Assembly (NCBI RefSeq): GCF_008933165.1
Contig: NZ_WBVQ01000001.1
Location: 1,426,001-1,490,000 of the forward strand
DNA from: Phaeocystidibacter marisrubri
GTDB taxonomy: Bacteria > Bacteroidota > Bacteroidia > Flavobacteriales > Schleiferiaceae
Direction of reading: 5' to 3'
DNA: 64,000 bases
The notes beneath the pieces were generated by a model, which did not search any database, had not been told where the DNA came from, and was given only the letters and a program-made list of their open reading frames with translations. The position numbers and the translations under genes are program-made. This document shows, one piece after another, positions 36,001 to 45,278 of this stretch (position 1 is its first letter; each line of letters begins with the position of its first letter).

Positions 36001-36852
36001 ATGAAAAAAGTACTCACTTTAGCCCTTTCGCTATTCATTGGAGTAGGTGCATTGGCTCAAGATCTTCCTCAGCGCTCACCAGCGGCAACCACCCAACAGC
36101 GCGTTGGTCTTACTGATGTAAAAGTTGAATACTCACGTCCAGCTGTAAGAGGTAGAGAGATTTTTGGAGAACTCGTTCCATTCGGAAAACTATGGAGAAC
36201 GGGGGCGAACAAAGCCACAAGCATCTCATTCAGCACAGATGTTATCATTGGTGATAACAGCATTGAGAAGGGAACATATTCCATTTTCACTATTCCAAAT
36301 GAAGGTGAATGGGTGGTTATCCTCAACAGCGAAACTGAACTTTGGGGAATTGACGGATACGATGAAGCAAATGACGTAGCTCGTATTACCGTTGAAACGC
36401 AAAAGACAGATGCCAAAGAGAATTTCAGCATCACGGTAGAGAACATCACAGACAACTCAGCCGACATCGTTTTTGCATGGGCTCATACTTCTGCGAGCTT
36501 GCCAATTCGCGTAAAAACAAGTGAGCAAGCCATGGCGAACATTACCAAAGCTCTAGAGGAAAACCCTCAAGACTGGAGAGTATACCGCAACGCAGCAAAC
36601 TATTACTTGACCAACAAAATCGACCTTCCACAAGCACAGAAGTACATGGAGAAATCGTTGGAACTCAACGAAGACAACTGGTATTCACACTTCCTTTATG
36701 CAACCATCCTCGCTGAGAATGGCGAAAAAGATGATGCTAAAGACGAGGCAGAAGAAGCTTTGGAAATGGGTCTGGAAGAAGCAGAGAAAGAAGAATCTGA
36801 ATTCAACTACGCAGGTATGATTCAAGCTTTTATCGAAGGTTTGGAAGACTAA
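36001..36852 (+). CDS. DUF2911 protein with C-terminal TPR-like helices
   Basis: 283 aa from the ATG at 36001 (MKKVLTLALSLFIGVGALAQ, signal peptide). A frame start at 35932 would put 23 non-signal residues in front. Residues 25-170 are DUF2911: TDVKVEYSRPAVRGREIFG, PFGKLWRTGANKAT, KGTYSIFTIP and WVVILN. Residues 185-283 are TPR-like (NPQDWRVYRNAANYYLTN, MEKSLELNEDNWYSHFLYA) with an acidic end. DUF2911 proteins are common exported Bacteroidota proteins with no proven role. A terminator shared with the convergent MarR gene follows. Confidence 0.9.
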   Translation: MKKVLTLALSLFIGVGALAQDLPQRSPAATTQQRVGLTDVKVEYSRPAVRGREIFGELVPFGKLWRTGANKATSISFSTDVIIGDNSIEKGTYSIFTIPNEGEWVVILNSETELWGIDGYDEANDVARITVETQKTDAKENFSITVENITDNSADIVFAWAHTSASLPIRVKTSEQAMANITKALEENPQDWRVYRNAANYYLTNKIDLPQAQKYMEKSLELNEDNWYSHFLYATILAENGEKDDAKDEAEEALEMGLEEAEKEESEFNYAGMIQAFIEGLED

Positions 36853-36872
36853 GCACAGAATTCAATCTCCCA

Positions 36873-36907
36873 AAAATCCCTTTCGAATTCATCGGAAGGG
36901 ATTTTTT
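36873..36907. terminator. Terminator between convergent DUF2911 and MarR-type genes
   Basis: The stem AATCCCTT/AAGGGATT (36875-36882 and 36896-36903) is followed by a T-run rightward and preceded by an A-run, so it can act in both directions. Confidence 0.75.
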
Positions 36908-37571
36908 ATTTCAAGTATTCCCGTTCTATCACATCGAGGTTGTATTCCTTTTCACAATCATAGATGTTCTTGTGGAAGGAATCCAAAGCACTTAAGACTT
37001 CAACGAGCTTGGCCACATCTTCATCTCCCAAATGAGCGCGAACGATCTCTCCCACTCTAGCTAAGTTGGGAAGAACGGAAAAGAAGATTCCCTGACCACC
37101 AGGAGTGAGTCGAACGTGTTTGGATCGCTTATCGCTCTCCGCCTGGAAACTCTCAATCATACCGTCCTTTTCAAGACGCTTGATGATATCCATCCCCCCA
37201 CTTGTCTCACCCACGTTCATTCGAATTAAATCCGACTTCGACAATTCCTTCGCATAGGCCAATGAGGCTACATAGGCAAAGTCATCAGCTGATTTGATCG
37301 GTGTTCCGGCAAAAGCCTCCTTCAAATAATACTTGGCGTATTTGTTTAGTCGAGTCAGATAGAAACTGAATGCGGCTTTGGGTTGTGTCTTCTTCATAAA
37401 ACTCGCTGGATCAAATACGGAGGACTCCTCACTTTTGGGAATGTCCACGTCGAGCTCATCGCCTTTTACCCAGTTCGCAAAGCGAATCGGATCGGCCTCA
37501 CCTCCACTCTCCACATACTTTTCGATGTGAGGAAGTAATTTTTCAAGAAGCTTGAACTTTTTATCGACCAT
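36906..37571 (-). CDS. MarR-like winged-helix regulator
   Basis: 221 aa, longer than the usual 140-170 because of an N-terminal extension of about 75 residues (LLEKLLPHIEKYVESGGEAD...). The winged helix spans about residues 115-160 (KELSKSDLIRMNVGETSGGM, DIIKRLEKDGMIES, RSKHVRLTPGGQ). The DKRSKHV wing is typical of MarR. It is divergent from the TonB receptor, and repeated CGAATTCAT and TCGCGAAT sequences lie in the gap, so it probably controls itself and the receptor. No ligand can be inferred. Confidence 0.85.
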   Translation of the reverse strand: MVDKKFKLLEKLLPHIEKYVESGGEADPIRFANWVKGDELDVDIPKSEESSVFDPASFMKKTQPKAAFSFYLTRLNKYAKYYLKEAFAGTPIKSADDFAYVASLAYAKELSKSDLIRMNVGETSGGMDIIKRLEKDGMIESFQAESDKRSKHVRLTPGGQGIFFSVLPNLARVGEIVRAHLGDEDVAKLVEVLSALDSFHKNIYDCEKEYNLDVIEREYLK

Positions 37572-37578
37572 GTAGTTA

Positions 37579-37643
37579 TTACGAATTCATTGCAAATTTA
37601 TAAATATTATCGCGAATCTATAATATATTTGTCGCGAATTCAT
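37579..37643. promoter_or_regulatory. Promoter and repeated operator between MarR gene and TonB receptor
   Basis: TATATTTG (37624-37631) is a perfect -7 box for the receptor gene. TCGCGAAT occurs at 37610-37617 and 37632-37639, 22 bp apart and flanking that box; a related TTACGAAT is at 37579-37586. CGAATTCAT occurs at 37582-37590 and 37635-37643. The layout fits repression by the adjacent regulator. Confidence 0.6.
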
Positions 37644-37661
37644 GCCCGAATACTACCAAAG

Positions 37662-40022
37662 ATGAAACAAGCAACAACACTTATTGCCTTTTTAATCACC
37701 ACGTTATCCTTCGCTCAAGGTGTTATTACCGGTAGGGTTTACGATGCGGGAAACAACGATCCCTTGCCTTCGGCCGCCATTAAAGTGGAAGGCAGTGACG
37801 TGGCTACCATTACGGATTTTGACGGGCTGTACACACTGAATGGACTACAACCTGGATTGTACAACATCACAGTGAGCATTTTGGGATACCGAACGCAAAC
37901 CGAGTACGAAGTTCAAGTAACCAATGCGAAACCCGCAGAAATCAACTTCGCGATGTCGCCTTCTAACGAAGAGCTTGAAGAAGTGACCGTCAGTGCGCAA
38001 AACGTCTTCGCAAAGGATGCAGAAGCCCCGGTTTCTCTACAAAAACTAGGAATTAATGAAATTCAACGAAATCCGGGTGGCAATCAGGATATTTCGAGAG
38101 TCATTCAAAGTTTACCAGGTGTAGCTTCTAGCGTAGCCTTCCGAAACGACCTCATTATCCGAGGGGGTGGTCCAAATGAAAACCGCTTCTATTTGGATGG
38201 AATTGAAATTCCGGCCATCAATCACTTCGCCACACAAGGATCCAGTGGAGGTCCAGTGGGCATGATCAATGTGAACTTCATTCGAGATGTGGATTTTTAC
38301 ACCAGTGCCTTTCCTTCAGACAGAGGAAATGCCTTGAGTTCCGTGATGGAAATCAACCTAAAAGACGGACGACGTGACCGTGTGGGTGGTATTTTCCAAG
38401 TAGGAGCAAGTGAAGTAGGTCTAACGCTAGAAGGACCGATTTCAGAAAAAACCACCTTCTTGGTGAGTGCGCGTCAATCGTACTTACAGTTCCTGTTTAG
38501 TGTATTGGAATTGCCATTCTTGCCTACGTACAATGACTTCCAGTTCAAAATCAAGTCACAGTTGGCCGACAATCAACAGTTGACCATCTTGGGTCTAGGT
38601 GCCATCGACCGATTCAAACTAAACTTGGATGCGAATGAAACAGAGGAGCAGCGATACTTACTCAACTCACTTCCAGTAAACGAACAGTGGAATTACTCCA
38701 TCGGCGCCAAGTATACTTACTTTCAAGAAAATGGTTTTACCAATGTGGTTTTGAGTCGATTTATGCTCAACAACACAGCATACAAGTACGAAGACAACGA
38801 TGAAGCAAAGCGACAACTGCTCGATTATCAGAGTCAGGAGATTGAAAACAAACTCCGCATTGAGCAGATTTACAAGAAGGCAACCTGGCAAGGAACTTTT
38901 GGTGTCGGCTTTGAAGAGGCGAAGTACAACACTTCTACCCTAGACCGACAAATTCCAAACTTCGAACTTCAGTACGATTCGGACATCCGACTATACAAGT
39001 ATTCCATCTTTGCCAACTACGCAAAGCGTCTTCTCAACGAACGCTTATCGCTTAGCTTCGGATTGAGAACAGATGCGAATACCTTCTCTTCGAGCATGAA
39101 CAACCCACTCGATCAACTTTCTCCTCGAATTGCGGTGAGTTATGCGATCAACGACGAATGGTCCATTGATGCCAACTGGGGTATTTACTATCAACTACCT
39201 CCCTACACGACCATCGGCTACCGAGACACCACAGGCAACTTGGTCAATACGGATATCAAGTACATTCGCGCAACACACTATGTCCTCGGCGTGAGCAGAA
39301 CCTTCACTTTCAACGCAAAATTGAGCGTAGAAGGTTTCTACAAACAATACAGTCAATATCCTTTCTTGTATCCTGATTCCATTTCCTTGGCCAACCTTGG
39401 TGGAGATTTCGGTGTAGTAGGCAACCGTCCAGCTACCAGTACAAACGACGGTAGAGCCTATGGTATGGAAATCACATGGCAACAAAAACTCTACAAAGGA
39501 TGGTTTGGTATTGCTGCCTTCACCTTTGTTCGCTCTGAATTTGAAGATCGAAATGAGATTTTGGTACCTGCGAGCTGGGACAATAGGTTCTTAGCTTCCA
39601 TCACTGCTGGGAAGAAATTCGCAAACAACTGGGAATTGGGTATTCAATATCAATTCTTAGGAGGAACCCCATATACACCTTACGACATCGCAACATCTGC
39701 CAATCGTCAGAACTGGGACAACTTAGGTAGAGCCGTTCCAGATTATAGTCGATTGAACACTCTACGTCTCAGCAGCTTTAATCGCTTGAACATTCGCGTG
39801 GACAAGAAGTGGTATTTACAACGATTCAACTTGGACGTTTACATCGATATTCAAAATGCTCTAGGCAGTTCTATAGATGGTCAGCCGTACCTAACTCCTG
39901 AGGTAGATGCCAATGGAGATCCAGTGATCGATCCAAATGACAACAGTAAATATTTACTCAAAGCACTTCCAAATGCACAAGGAACGGTGGTTCCAAGCAT
40001 TGGACTCATATTCGAGTTCTAA
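37662..40022 (+). CDS. TonB-dependent outer-membrane receptor with carboxypeptidase-regulatory-like N-domain
   Basis: 786 aa from the ATG at 37662 (MKQATTLIAFLITTLSFAQ, signal peptide). A frame start at 37590 lies upstream of the likely promoter box and is rejected. Residues 22-105 are the regulatory-like beta domain (GRVYDAGNNDPLPSAAIKV). The plug starts near 130 (QDISRVIQSLPGVASS, DLIIRGGGPNENRFYLDGIE). The rest is the 22-stranded barrel, ending in VVPSIGLIFEF with a terminal Phe. It imports a large or scarce ligand using TonB energy; the ligand is not readable. No SusD partner follows, so it is not a SusCD glycan system. Confidence 0.93.
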   Translation: MKQATTLIAFLITTLSFAQGVITGRVYDAGNNDPLPSAAIKVEGSDVATITDFDGLYTLNGLQPGLYNITVSILGYRTQTEYEVQVTNAKPAEINFAMSPSNEELEEVTVSAQNVFAKDAEAPVSLQKLGINEIQRNPGGNQDISRVIQSLPGVASSVAFRNDLIIRGGGPNENRFYLDGIEIPAINHFATQGSSGGPVGMINVNFIRDVDFYTSAFPSDRGNALSSVMEINLKDGRRDRVGGIFQVGASEVGLTLEGPISEKTTFLVSARQSYLQFLFSVLELPFLPTYNDFQFKIKSQLADNQQLTILGLGAIDRFKLNLDANETEEQRYLLNSLPVNEQWNYSIGAKYTYFQENGFTNVVLSRFMLNNTAYKYEDNDEAKRQLLDYQSQEIENKLRIEQIYKKATWQGTFGVGFEEAKYNTSTLDRQIPNFELQYDSDIRLYKYSIFANYAKRLLNERLSLSFGLRTDANTFSSSMNNPLDQLSPRIAVSYAINDEWSIDANWGIYYQLPPYTTIGYRDTTGNLVNTDIKYIRATHYVLGVSRTFTFNAKLSVEGFYKQYSQYPFLYPDSISLANLGGDFGVVGNRPATSTNDGRAYGMEITWQQKLYKGWFGIAAFTFVRSEFEDRNEILVPASWDNRFLASITAGKKFANNWELGIQYQFLGGTPYTPYDIATSANRQNWDNLGRAVPDYSRLNTLRLSSFNRLNIRVDKKWYLQRFNLDVYIDIQNALGSSIDGQPYLTPEVDANGDPVIDPNDNSKYLLKALPNAQGTVVPSIGLIFEF

Positions 40023-40038
40023 GTCGAATACAATCCTA

Positions 40039-40067
40039 AAGGTGGGCCATGGCTCACCTTTTTTTTT
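40039..40067 (+). terminator. TonB receptor terminator
   Basis: The stem AAGGTGGGCC/GGCTCACCTT (one wobble pair, 2-nt loop) is followed by a T-run to 40067. Confidence 0.82.
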
Positions 40068-40081
40068 GGCCTTGGAAATCC

Positions 40082-40089
40082 TATATTCA
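40082..40089 (+). promoter_or_regulatory. -7-like box before the redox/ergothioneine operon
   Basis: TATATTCA, six of eight matches to TAnnTTTG, ends 19 bp before the ATG at 40109, just behind the TonB receptor terminator. No clear -33 partner is seen. Confidence 0.4.
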
Positions 40090-40108
40090 AGGGTTCAACC
40101 CACATTGA

Positions 40109-41503
40109 ATGAGCGACTCTGATTTCCTCTTTATCCAAAACCTCTCTCCTTTTATCGACGTCCCTGAATCATCCCTTACATGGATGTATGAAGCAGGCGA
40201 AGTATACGAGCTTTCTAAAGGCGAGCACCTTTTTGAAAAGGACGCTCCGGCCAACTACATGCATATCATTATTGAAGGAACCGTTGATGTTTTCCGCGCT
40301 CTAGAGAGAGGCAAACAGTTTCTCACGGAAATGGGACCTACCACGCTCACAAGCCAATTGCCCTACTCCCGAATGAAAGTAGGTGGTGCCACGGGAGAAG
40401 TAGTGAGCGATAAAGCGCGATTTTTCCGTTTACACATCGACCATTTCCCAACGATGATCCAAGAGCATTACGAACTCACACGAGCCCTTGTGCAACACAT
40501 GACTTCTCGGGTCCGAAACTACACGCAGCTCCAAACGCAAAACGAAAAGTTGCTGGCATTGGGAAAGCTCAGTGCAGGATTGGCGCACGAATTGAACAAT
40601 CCCGCATCTGCGATGACACGCAGCGCCTCTGAATTATCGAAACACCTGCTCAAGTCGCCACAAGTTTTCAAGAAGCTCATGCGGGTTGAACTATCCGATG
40701 ATAAAATTGACGCCATTCAGGATATCCTGCAATCCAAGCTCGCTCAACCCAGTCCATCACTAGCCATGATGCAGCGCAACGAGTTGGAAGAAGACATGGC
40801 AGACTGGCTGGAGGCGCACGGTGAAGAAAACGGTTTCGAATACGCTGAACACCTTGTAGAATTTGGGTTCACTACTTCAGAAATGGAGGAACTCTATAAC
40901 TTGACTGGAGCAAATAACATTCGTTACACGCTGCACTGGTTAAACGACCAGCTTCAAGTGGTAAGAATGGTCTCTGAAATCGAAAACGCTTCCAAGCGAA
41001 TCGGTGATCTTGTGGGAAGTATCAAGCGGTATTCTCACATGGATAGAGATCTTGATCGACAGCCCGTAGATATCAATGCGGGTATTCAATCTACCCTGAC
41101 ACTGATGGCTCATAAATGCAGAAAGAACCGAGTAACAGTAGATGCCAAGCTCGATGAAAACCTCCCTCCCATCCAAGGCCTACCAGGGGAACTCAATCAA
41201 GTATGGACCAATTTGATTGACAATGCACTGGATGCCATGGAGATAAATGGAGGTTATTTACGCATTCAAACCCAGCAGGATGACCATCTCATCAAAGTGT
41301 CCGTAAGCGACACAGGACCGGGAATTCCCGAAGATGTGATGAAGCATATTTACGAACCCTTCTACACCACAAAACCTCAGGGAAAAGGAACCGGACTAGG
41401 ACTGGACATCACGCGTAAAATCATCGAACGTCACCACGCCCAAATCCGTGTAGAATCTCAGCCGGGAAACACAACATTTCGTATCACCTTCACTAAAGAA
41501 TGA
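40109..41503 (+). CDS. Soluble sensor histidine kinase with N-terminal cyclic-nucleotide-binding-like domain
   Basis: 464 aa without any membrane helix. Residues 15-125 form a cNMP/Crp-type beta-roll (GEHLFEKDAPANYMHIIIEG, TVDVFR). The phosphoacceptor H160 lies in GLAHELNNPASAM, the HisKA motif, and the ATPase domain (340-464) has NLIDNALDAM, DTGPGIP, FYTTKPQGKGTGLGLDI. The usual PRxA-phosphate cassette of cAMP-binding domains is not seen (LTSQLPYSR instead), so the ligand may not be cAMP. It overlaps the next gene by 4 bp; that gene encodes a receiver domain, its likely phosphorylation partner. Confidence 0.92.
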   Translation: MSDSDFLFIQNLSPFIDVPESSLTWMYEAGEVYELSKGEHLFEKDAPANYMHIIIEGTVDVFRALERGKQFLTEMGPTTLTSQLPYSRMKVGGATGEVVSDKARFFRLHIDHFPTMIQEHYELTRALVQHMTSRVRNYTQLQTQNEKLLALGKLSAGLAHELNNPASAMTRSASELSKHLLKSPQVFKKLMRVELSDDKIDAIQDILQSKLAQPSPSLAMMQRNELEEDMADWLEAHGEENGFEYAEHLVEFGFTTSEMEELYNLTGANNIRYTLHWLNDQLQVVRMVSEIENASKRIGDLVGSIKRYSHMDRDLDRQPVDINAGIQSTLTLMAHKCRKNRVTVDAKLDENLPPIQGLPGELNQVWTNLIDNALDAMEINGGYLRIQTQQDDHLIKVSVSDTGPGIPEDVMKHIYEPFYTTKPQGKGTGLGLDITRKIIERHHAQIRVESQPGNTTFRITFTKE

Positions 41504-43161
41504 ACACCAAACTACCTTATATATTTGCCGTTGACGATGACCCACAGGTGAGTCGAGCTATTCATCGAGACTTGAGAAATCGGTATAAATCCGATTACAA
41601 AGTATTGAGTTCAACGTCCATTTCCGAATCGATGGAAGCCCTTCAGGAACTGAAGAACAGCGGTGTTGAAATTGCACTCTTCCTCAGTGACCAACGCATG
41701 CCTGAAATGTTGGGCGTCGATTTTCTCGCAAAAGCCAGAAAGTTCTTCCCAAAAGCAAGGAGAGTATTACTCACCGCCTATTCCGATACGGAAGCAGCCA
41801 TTCGATCCATCAATGAAGCAGAGATCGATTACTACTTGCTAAAACCGTGGGACCCACCTGAAGAGCGACTGTATCCCATTTTAGATGACTTGCTCGACGA
41901 CTGGCAATCGGCCCGGGTTGAACGTCACCAAGGTCTGCGGGTTATCGGGTCCAATCATCACCCTAAATCCCACACAATTAAAGACTTCTTGAGTTCCAAC
42001 CTCTTTCCGTATTCGTGGATGGATATTCGAAGTGATGCGGCCATTGAATTGTTGGAAATCAACAAACTCGACCCACAAGGGCCACATGTATTCTTTGAGG
42101 ATGGTAGTTACATCACCAATCCTGAAGTACAGCACATTGCCGACAAAATCGGTCTACATTCCAGTGCCTCGAGTGAGATTTACGACTTGGCCATTATTGG
42201 AGCTGGTCCAGCGGGTTTGGCCGCAGGTGTTTACGGTGGATCCGAAGGATTGGAAACCTTGTTAATTGAACGACATGCACCTGGTGGACAAGCCGGAACG
42301 AGCTCCAGAATAGAAAACTATCTCGGCTTTCCCAAGGGCCTTTCCGGTCAAGATTTGTCCAGAAGAGCCATCACTCAGGCCACGCGATTTGGGGTTGAAT
42401 TCCTATCACCTGCTGAAGTTGAACACATCATTCCAGGTACTCCATTGAAAACGCTGAAATTGGCCAATGGAAATGACATTTACGCCAGATCCATCATTAT
42501 AACTACCGGTGTTTCCTATCGTCAGTTGGATACCCCAGGCGTGGTGAAATTAACAGGTGCAGGAGTATACTACGGCGCAGCTACCACAGAGGCAGCCACT
42601 TGTGCGGATGCTGATGTCTTTGTAATTGGTGGAGGAAATTCAGCGGGGCAGGGAGCCGTATACCTCAGTCGATTTGCCAAGAAAGTCCACATTGTTGTCC
42701 GTAAAAACGACTTGAGCTCTAGCATGAGTAGCTATCTCATCGATCAAATTAACTCCATAGAAAACATCGAATTAATTGGATCTCATCAACTCGTGGAGGC
42801 AAAAGGAGACCAACAACTCCGCTCCCTTATTTTTGAGAATATTCATACAGGTGAACAAAGAGAATACAACGCGAAGGCACTATTCATTTTCATTGGAGCC
42901 AAACCTTACACCGAGTGGATTACAGCCCCCATACTGCGTGATGAGAAGGGATTCATCTGTACTGGAGTGGATTTACTCAATGCCCCAGAATTTATTCAGA
43001 ATTGGGACTTAAGGCGCGATCCTTATCCCCTAGAAACCAGTATTCCTGGCATCTTTGCCGCTGGTGATGTGAGAAGTGGTGCCATGAATCGAGTCGCTTC
43101 TGCCGTTGGCGAAGGAGCCATGGCTGTAAGTTTTGTTCACCGATATTTAAGTGAAATATGA
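41500..43161 (+). CDS. Receiver domain fused to a thioredoxin-reductase-like FAD/NAD(P)H oxidoreductase
   Basis: 553 aa. Residues 5-130 are a receiver domain: acidic DDD at 12-14, phosphoacceptor D64 (LSDQRMPEM), Thr in LLTAYSD and Lys in LLKPWD. Residues 150-222 form a small linking domain. Residues 228-553 are a thioredoxin-reductase-like flavoprotein: GAGPAG (234-239), ENYLGFP, the second dinucleotide site GGGNSAGQ (377-384) and FAAGDVRSG near the end. The redox CxxC of true thioredoxin reductase (CATCDG) is replaced by TTEAATCAD with a lone C368. It therefore probably transfers electrons to something other than thioredoxin, or works as a redox sensor. Such fusions are known in several phyla; their role is not established. 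Confidence 0.9.
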   Translation: MNTKLPYIFAVDDDPQVSRAIHRDLRNRYKSDYKVLSSTSISESMEALQELKNSGVEIALFLSDQRMPEMLGVDFLAKARKFFPKARRVLLTAYSDTEAAIRSINEAEIDYYLLKPWDPPEERLYPILDDLLDDWQSARVERHQGLRVIGSNHHPKSHTIKDFLSSNLFPYSWMDIRSDAAIELLEINKLDPQGPHVFFEDGSYITNPEVQHIADKIGLHSSASSEIYDLAIIGAGPAGLAAGVYGGSEGLETLLIERHAPGGQAGTSSRIENYLGFPKGLSGQDLSRRAITQATRFGVEFLSPAEVEHIIPGTPLKTLKLANGNDIYARSIIITTGVSYRQLDTPGVVKLTGAGVYYGAATTEAATCADADVFVIGGGNSAGQGAVYLSRFAKKVHIVVRKNDLSSSMSSYLIDQINSIENIELIGSHQLVEAKGDQQLRSLIFENIHTGEQREYNAKALFIFIGAKPYTEWITAPILRDEKGFICTGVDLLNAPEFIQNWDLRRDPYPLETSIPGIFAAGDVRSGAMNRVASAVGEGAMAVSFVHRYLSEI

Positions 43162-44084
43162 TTATTTATAAAACCAACAAGCACTGGTTTAAAGACATAG
43201 GGCATCTAGCGAAGAGTTGGACCATGATCAAAGTGATGCGAGCCGTCTTGATGATTGGAGCATTCACCACTGTTGTAGTCCTCGTACATACCTATGTGCA
43301 CGAACTCAATTTGCGCGATGTTGGCGGGGTGTTTTCCCTACTCGGGATTGTCCTTTCCATCCTCCTGGTATTCCGAACCAATTCAGCCTACGACCGATGG
43401 TGGGAAGGACGTAAACAATGGGGGGCTTTGGTGAACAATTGCAGAAACCTTGCCCTCTACTGTTATGTGCATCTTCCTTCAGATGATCGTCCGACGAAAA
43501 TGCGCCTTGCCCGCGACATCGGGAATTTCTGTTTGGCCTTTGTTGAACACTTGCGAGAAGGAACCAAAACTGAGGATTTGAAAGGACTCAACGACGTTGA
43601 AATAGCTCGTTATCAATCTGTTCAACACATTCCCAACGAGATCTCAAAAGAGATTTATGCCACCATTCATGAATCGTATAAAGACGGTCGAATTACAGGA
43701 GAAGACCTCCTGAACATTCATCAAATGCACAAAGCCTTACTCGATATTCTCGGTGCATGTGAAAGAATCAAGAAAACGCCTATTCCTTTTAGCTACAACG
43801 TTTACCTTAAAGTATTCATCACCGCATACGGCTTGCTTCTCCCCTTTGCCCTACTCAGTACTTTGGGCTTTTGGACCATTCCCGCAGTGATGTTCGTCTT
43901 CTTTGCTTTTATCGGAGTAGAGATGATGGGTGAAGAGATTGAAGATCCCTTCGGATTGGATTGCAATGACCTTCCAACCGGAACCATCGCAAACACCATT
44001 CGAGAAAATGTGTTTAACTTGATGGAAGTACCTCATGAACATTGGGAAAAACATCCTGAAGTTCTATACGAGAAAGTTTTTTAA
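43158..44084 (+). CDS. Bestrophin-family (UPF0187) ion channel-like membrane protein
   Basis: 308 aa with about four membrane helices. The bestrophin core is clear: LVFRTNSAYDRWWEGRKQWG near 78-97, followed by NNCRNLA and, near the end, the GEEIEDPFGLDCNDLP Ca-clasp-like acidic segment. Bacterial homologs form pentameric channels for cations or anions. It overlaps the REC-oxidoreductase gene by 4 bp (ATGA), so synthesis is coupled. Why a channel sits in a redox-signalling and thiol-histidine operon is unknown; it may pass bicarbonate, anions or a thiol compound. Confidence 0.92.
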   Translation: MIIYKTNKHWFKDIGHLAKSWTMIKVMRAVLMIGAFTTVVVLVHTYVHELNLRDVGGVFSLLGIVLSILLVFRTNSAYDRWWEGRKQWGALVNNCRNLALYCYVHLPSDDRPTKMRLARDIGNFCLAFVEHLREGTKTEDLKGLNDVEIARYQSVQHIPNEISKEIYATIHESYKDGRITGEDLLNIHQMHKALLDILGACERIKKTPIPFSYNVYLKVFITAYGLLLPFALLSTLGFWTIPAVMFVFFAFIGVEMMGEEIEDPFGLDCNDLPTGTIANTIRENVFNLMEVPHEHWEKHPEVLYEKVF

Positions 44085-44105
44085 CCCTCATACGTCTGAG
44101 AGTTT

Positions 44106-45278
44106 ATGAGTTTACGCGAGCGCTATTTTTCTATTCGCGATAGGACACTTGCTATTTGCAAACCCCTAAGCATTGAAGACCACCTCATGCAACCCATAAT
44201 GGATGTGAGTCCGCCTAAATGGCACCTGGCACACACCACCTGGTTCTTCGAAAGCTTCATCCTGAACAAGTATGTGGAAGGATATGTAGTGTTTGACGAG
44301 CGGTTCCCCTTCTATTTCAACAGCTACTACCAGAGCATGGGGGAACGACAAGAGCGGGACAAACGAGGTTTACTCACTCGCCCTACCACCGAAAAAATCT
44401 ACGCATACCGCGAGTACGTAGATGAACATATGTCGGAGTTATTAAAAACACCTTCAGATGTCATCTCTGGACTTGTGGAAATCGGTCTTAATCACGAACA
44501 ACAGCACCAAGAGTTGTTGTTAACCGATATCAAATACAGCCTCTATTCACAACCGTTTCACCCCGTGTATAGCGCAGAGCCACTCATCCAAGATGCTCGA
44601 GCTCTGCCCAGTGAATCGAAAGAGTGGATTTCCATCCCCGAAGGAACCTATCAGATTGGACATGACGAAGATGGATTTGCCTTTGACAATGAATGTAAGA
44701 GACACACCGTCTACCTTCACAAATACTCCATTTCTAGCTCACCCATCACTAATGGTGAATTCATCGAATTCATTGAATCGGGCGGTTATTCCCAGTTCCA
44801 ACATTGGCACGATGAAGGTTGGGCATGGGTGAATAGAGAGAACGCACAACTACCTCTCTACTGGGAGAAGCAAGGCGATGCGTATATGCACTTCACCTTG
44901 CGCGGACTTGAGCCGGTAGATCCCAATGCTATACTCCAACACGTCAACTACTACGAAGCTGCGGCTTATGCAGCTTGGCGCGGAGGCCGACTACCTACCG
45001 AAGCGGAATGGGAAGTGGCAAGCGAACATTTCAGTTGGGGAGACGTTTGGGAATGGACCAATAGTGCTTATCTACCCTATCCCGGATATCAAAAACCAGA
45101 GGGCGCCATTGGAGAATACAACGGGAAGTTCATGATCAATCAAATGGTATTGAGAGGAGCTTCCATAGCAACATCACCTAATCACAGCCGACACACCTAC
45201 AGAAACTTCTTTCACCCCCATCTTCAATGGCAATTTAGCGGGATGAGATTGGTGAAAGATGAAACGCAAAAATTATGA
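44106..45278 (+). CDS. egtB: EgtB-like sulfoxide synthase (ergothioneine pathway)
   Basis: 390 aa. The N-terminal DinB-like part has the iron ligands H43 (WHLAHTTWFFES) and H130/H134 (GLNHEQQHQELL). The C-terminal formylglycine-generating-enzyme-like fold (from about 175, SIPEGTYQIGHDEDGFAF) ends with WEWTNSAYLPYPGY, GGRLPTEAEWE and FFHPHLQWQFSGMRL. EgtB enzymes join hercynine to a thiol (cysteine or gamma-glutamyl-cysteine) with oxygen, forming the C-S bond. No EgtA, EgtC or EgtE is in the operon, so a direct cysteine-using type is possible. The stop overlaps egtD by 4 bp. Confidence 0.92.
   Translation: MSLRERYFSIRDRTLAICKPLSIEDHLMQPIMDVSPPKWHLAHTTWFFESFILNKYVEGYVVFDERFPFYFNSYYQSMGERQERDKRGLLTRPTTEKIYAYREYVDEHMSELLKTPSDVISGLVEIGLNHEQQHQELLLTDIKYSLYSQPFHPVYSAEPLIQDARALPSESKEWISIPEGTYQIGHDEDGFAFDNECKRHTVYLHKYSISSSPITNGEFIEFIESGGYSQFQHWHDEGWAWVNRENAQLPLYWEKQGDAYMHFTLRGLEPVDPNAILQHVNYYEAAAYAAWRGGRLPTEAEWEVASEHFSWGDVWEWTNSAYLPYPGYQKPEGAIGEYNGKFMINQMVLRGASIATSPNHSRHTYRNFFHPHLQWQFSGMRLVKDETQKL

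Noticed and set aside
37590-37661. Extended N-terminus for the TonB receptor
   Set aside because: It contains the promoter box and operator repeats, and the signal peptide starts only at 37662.
40109-41503. Crp-type transcription factor
   Set aside because: The N-terminal beta-roll is Crp-like, but the C-terminus is a HisKA/HATPase kinase, not a DNA-binding helix.
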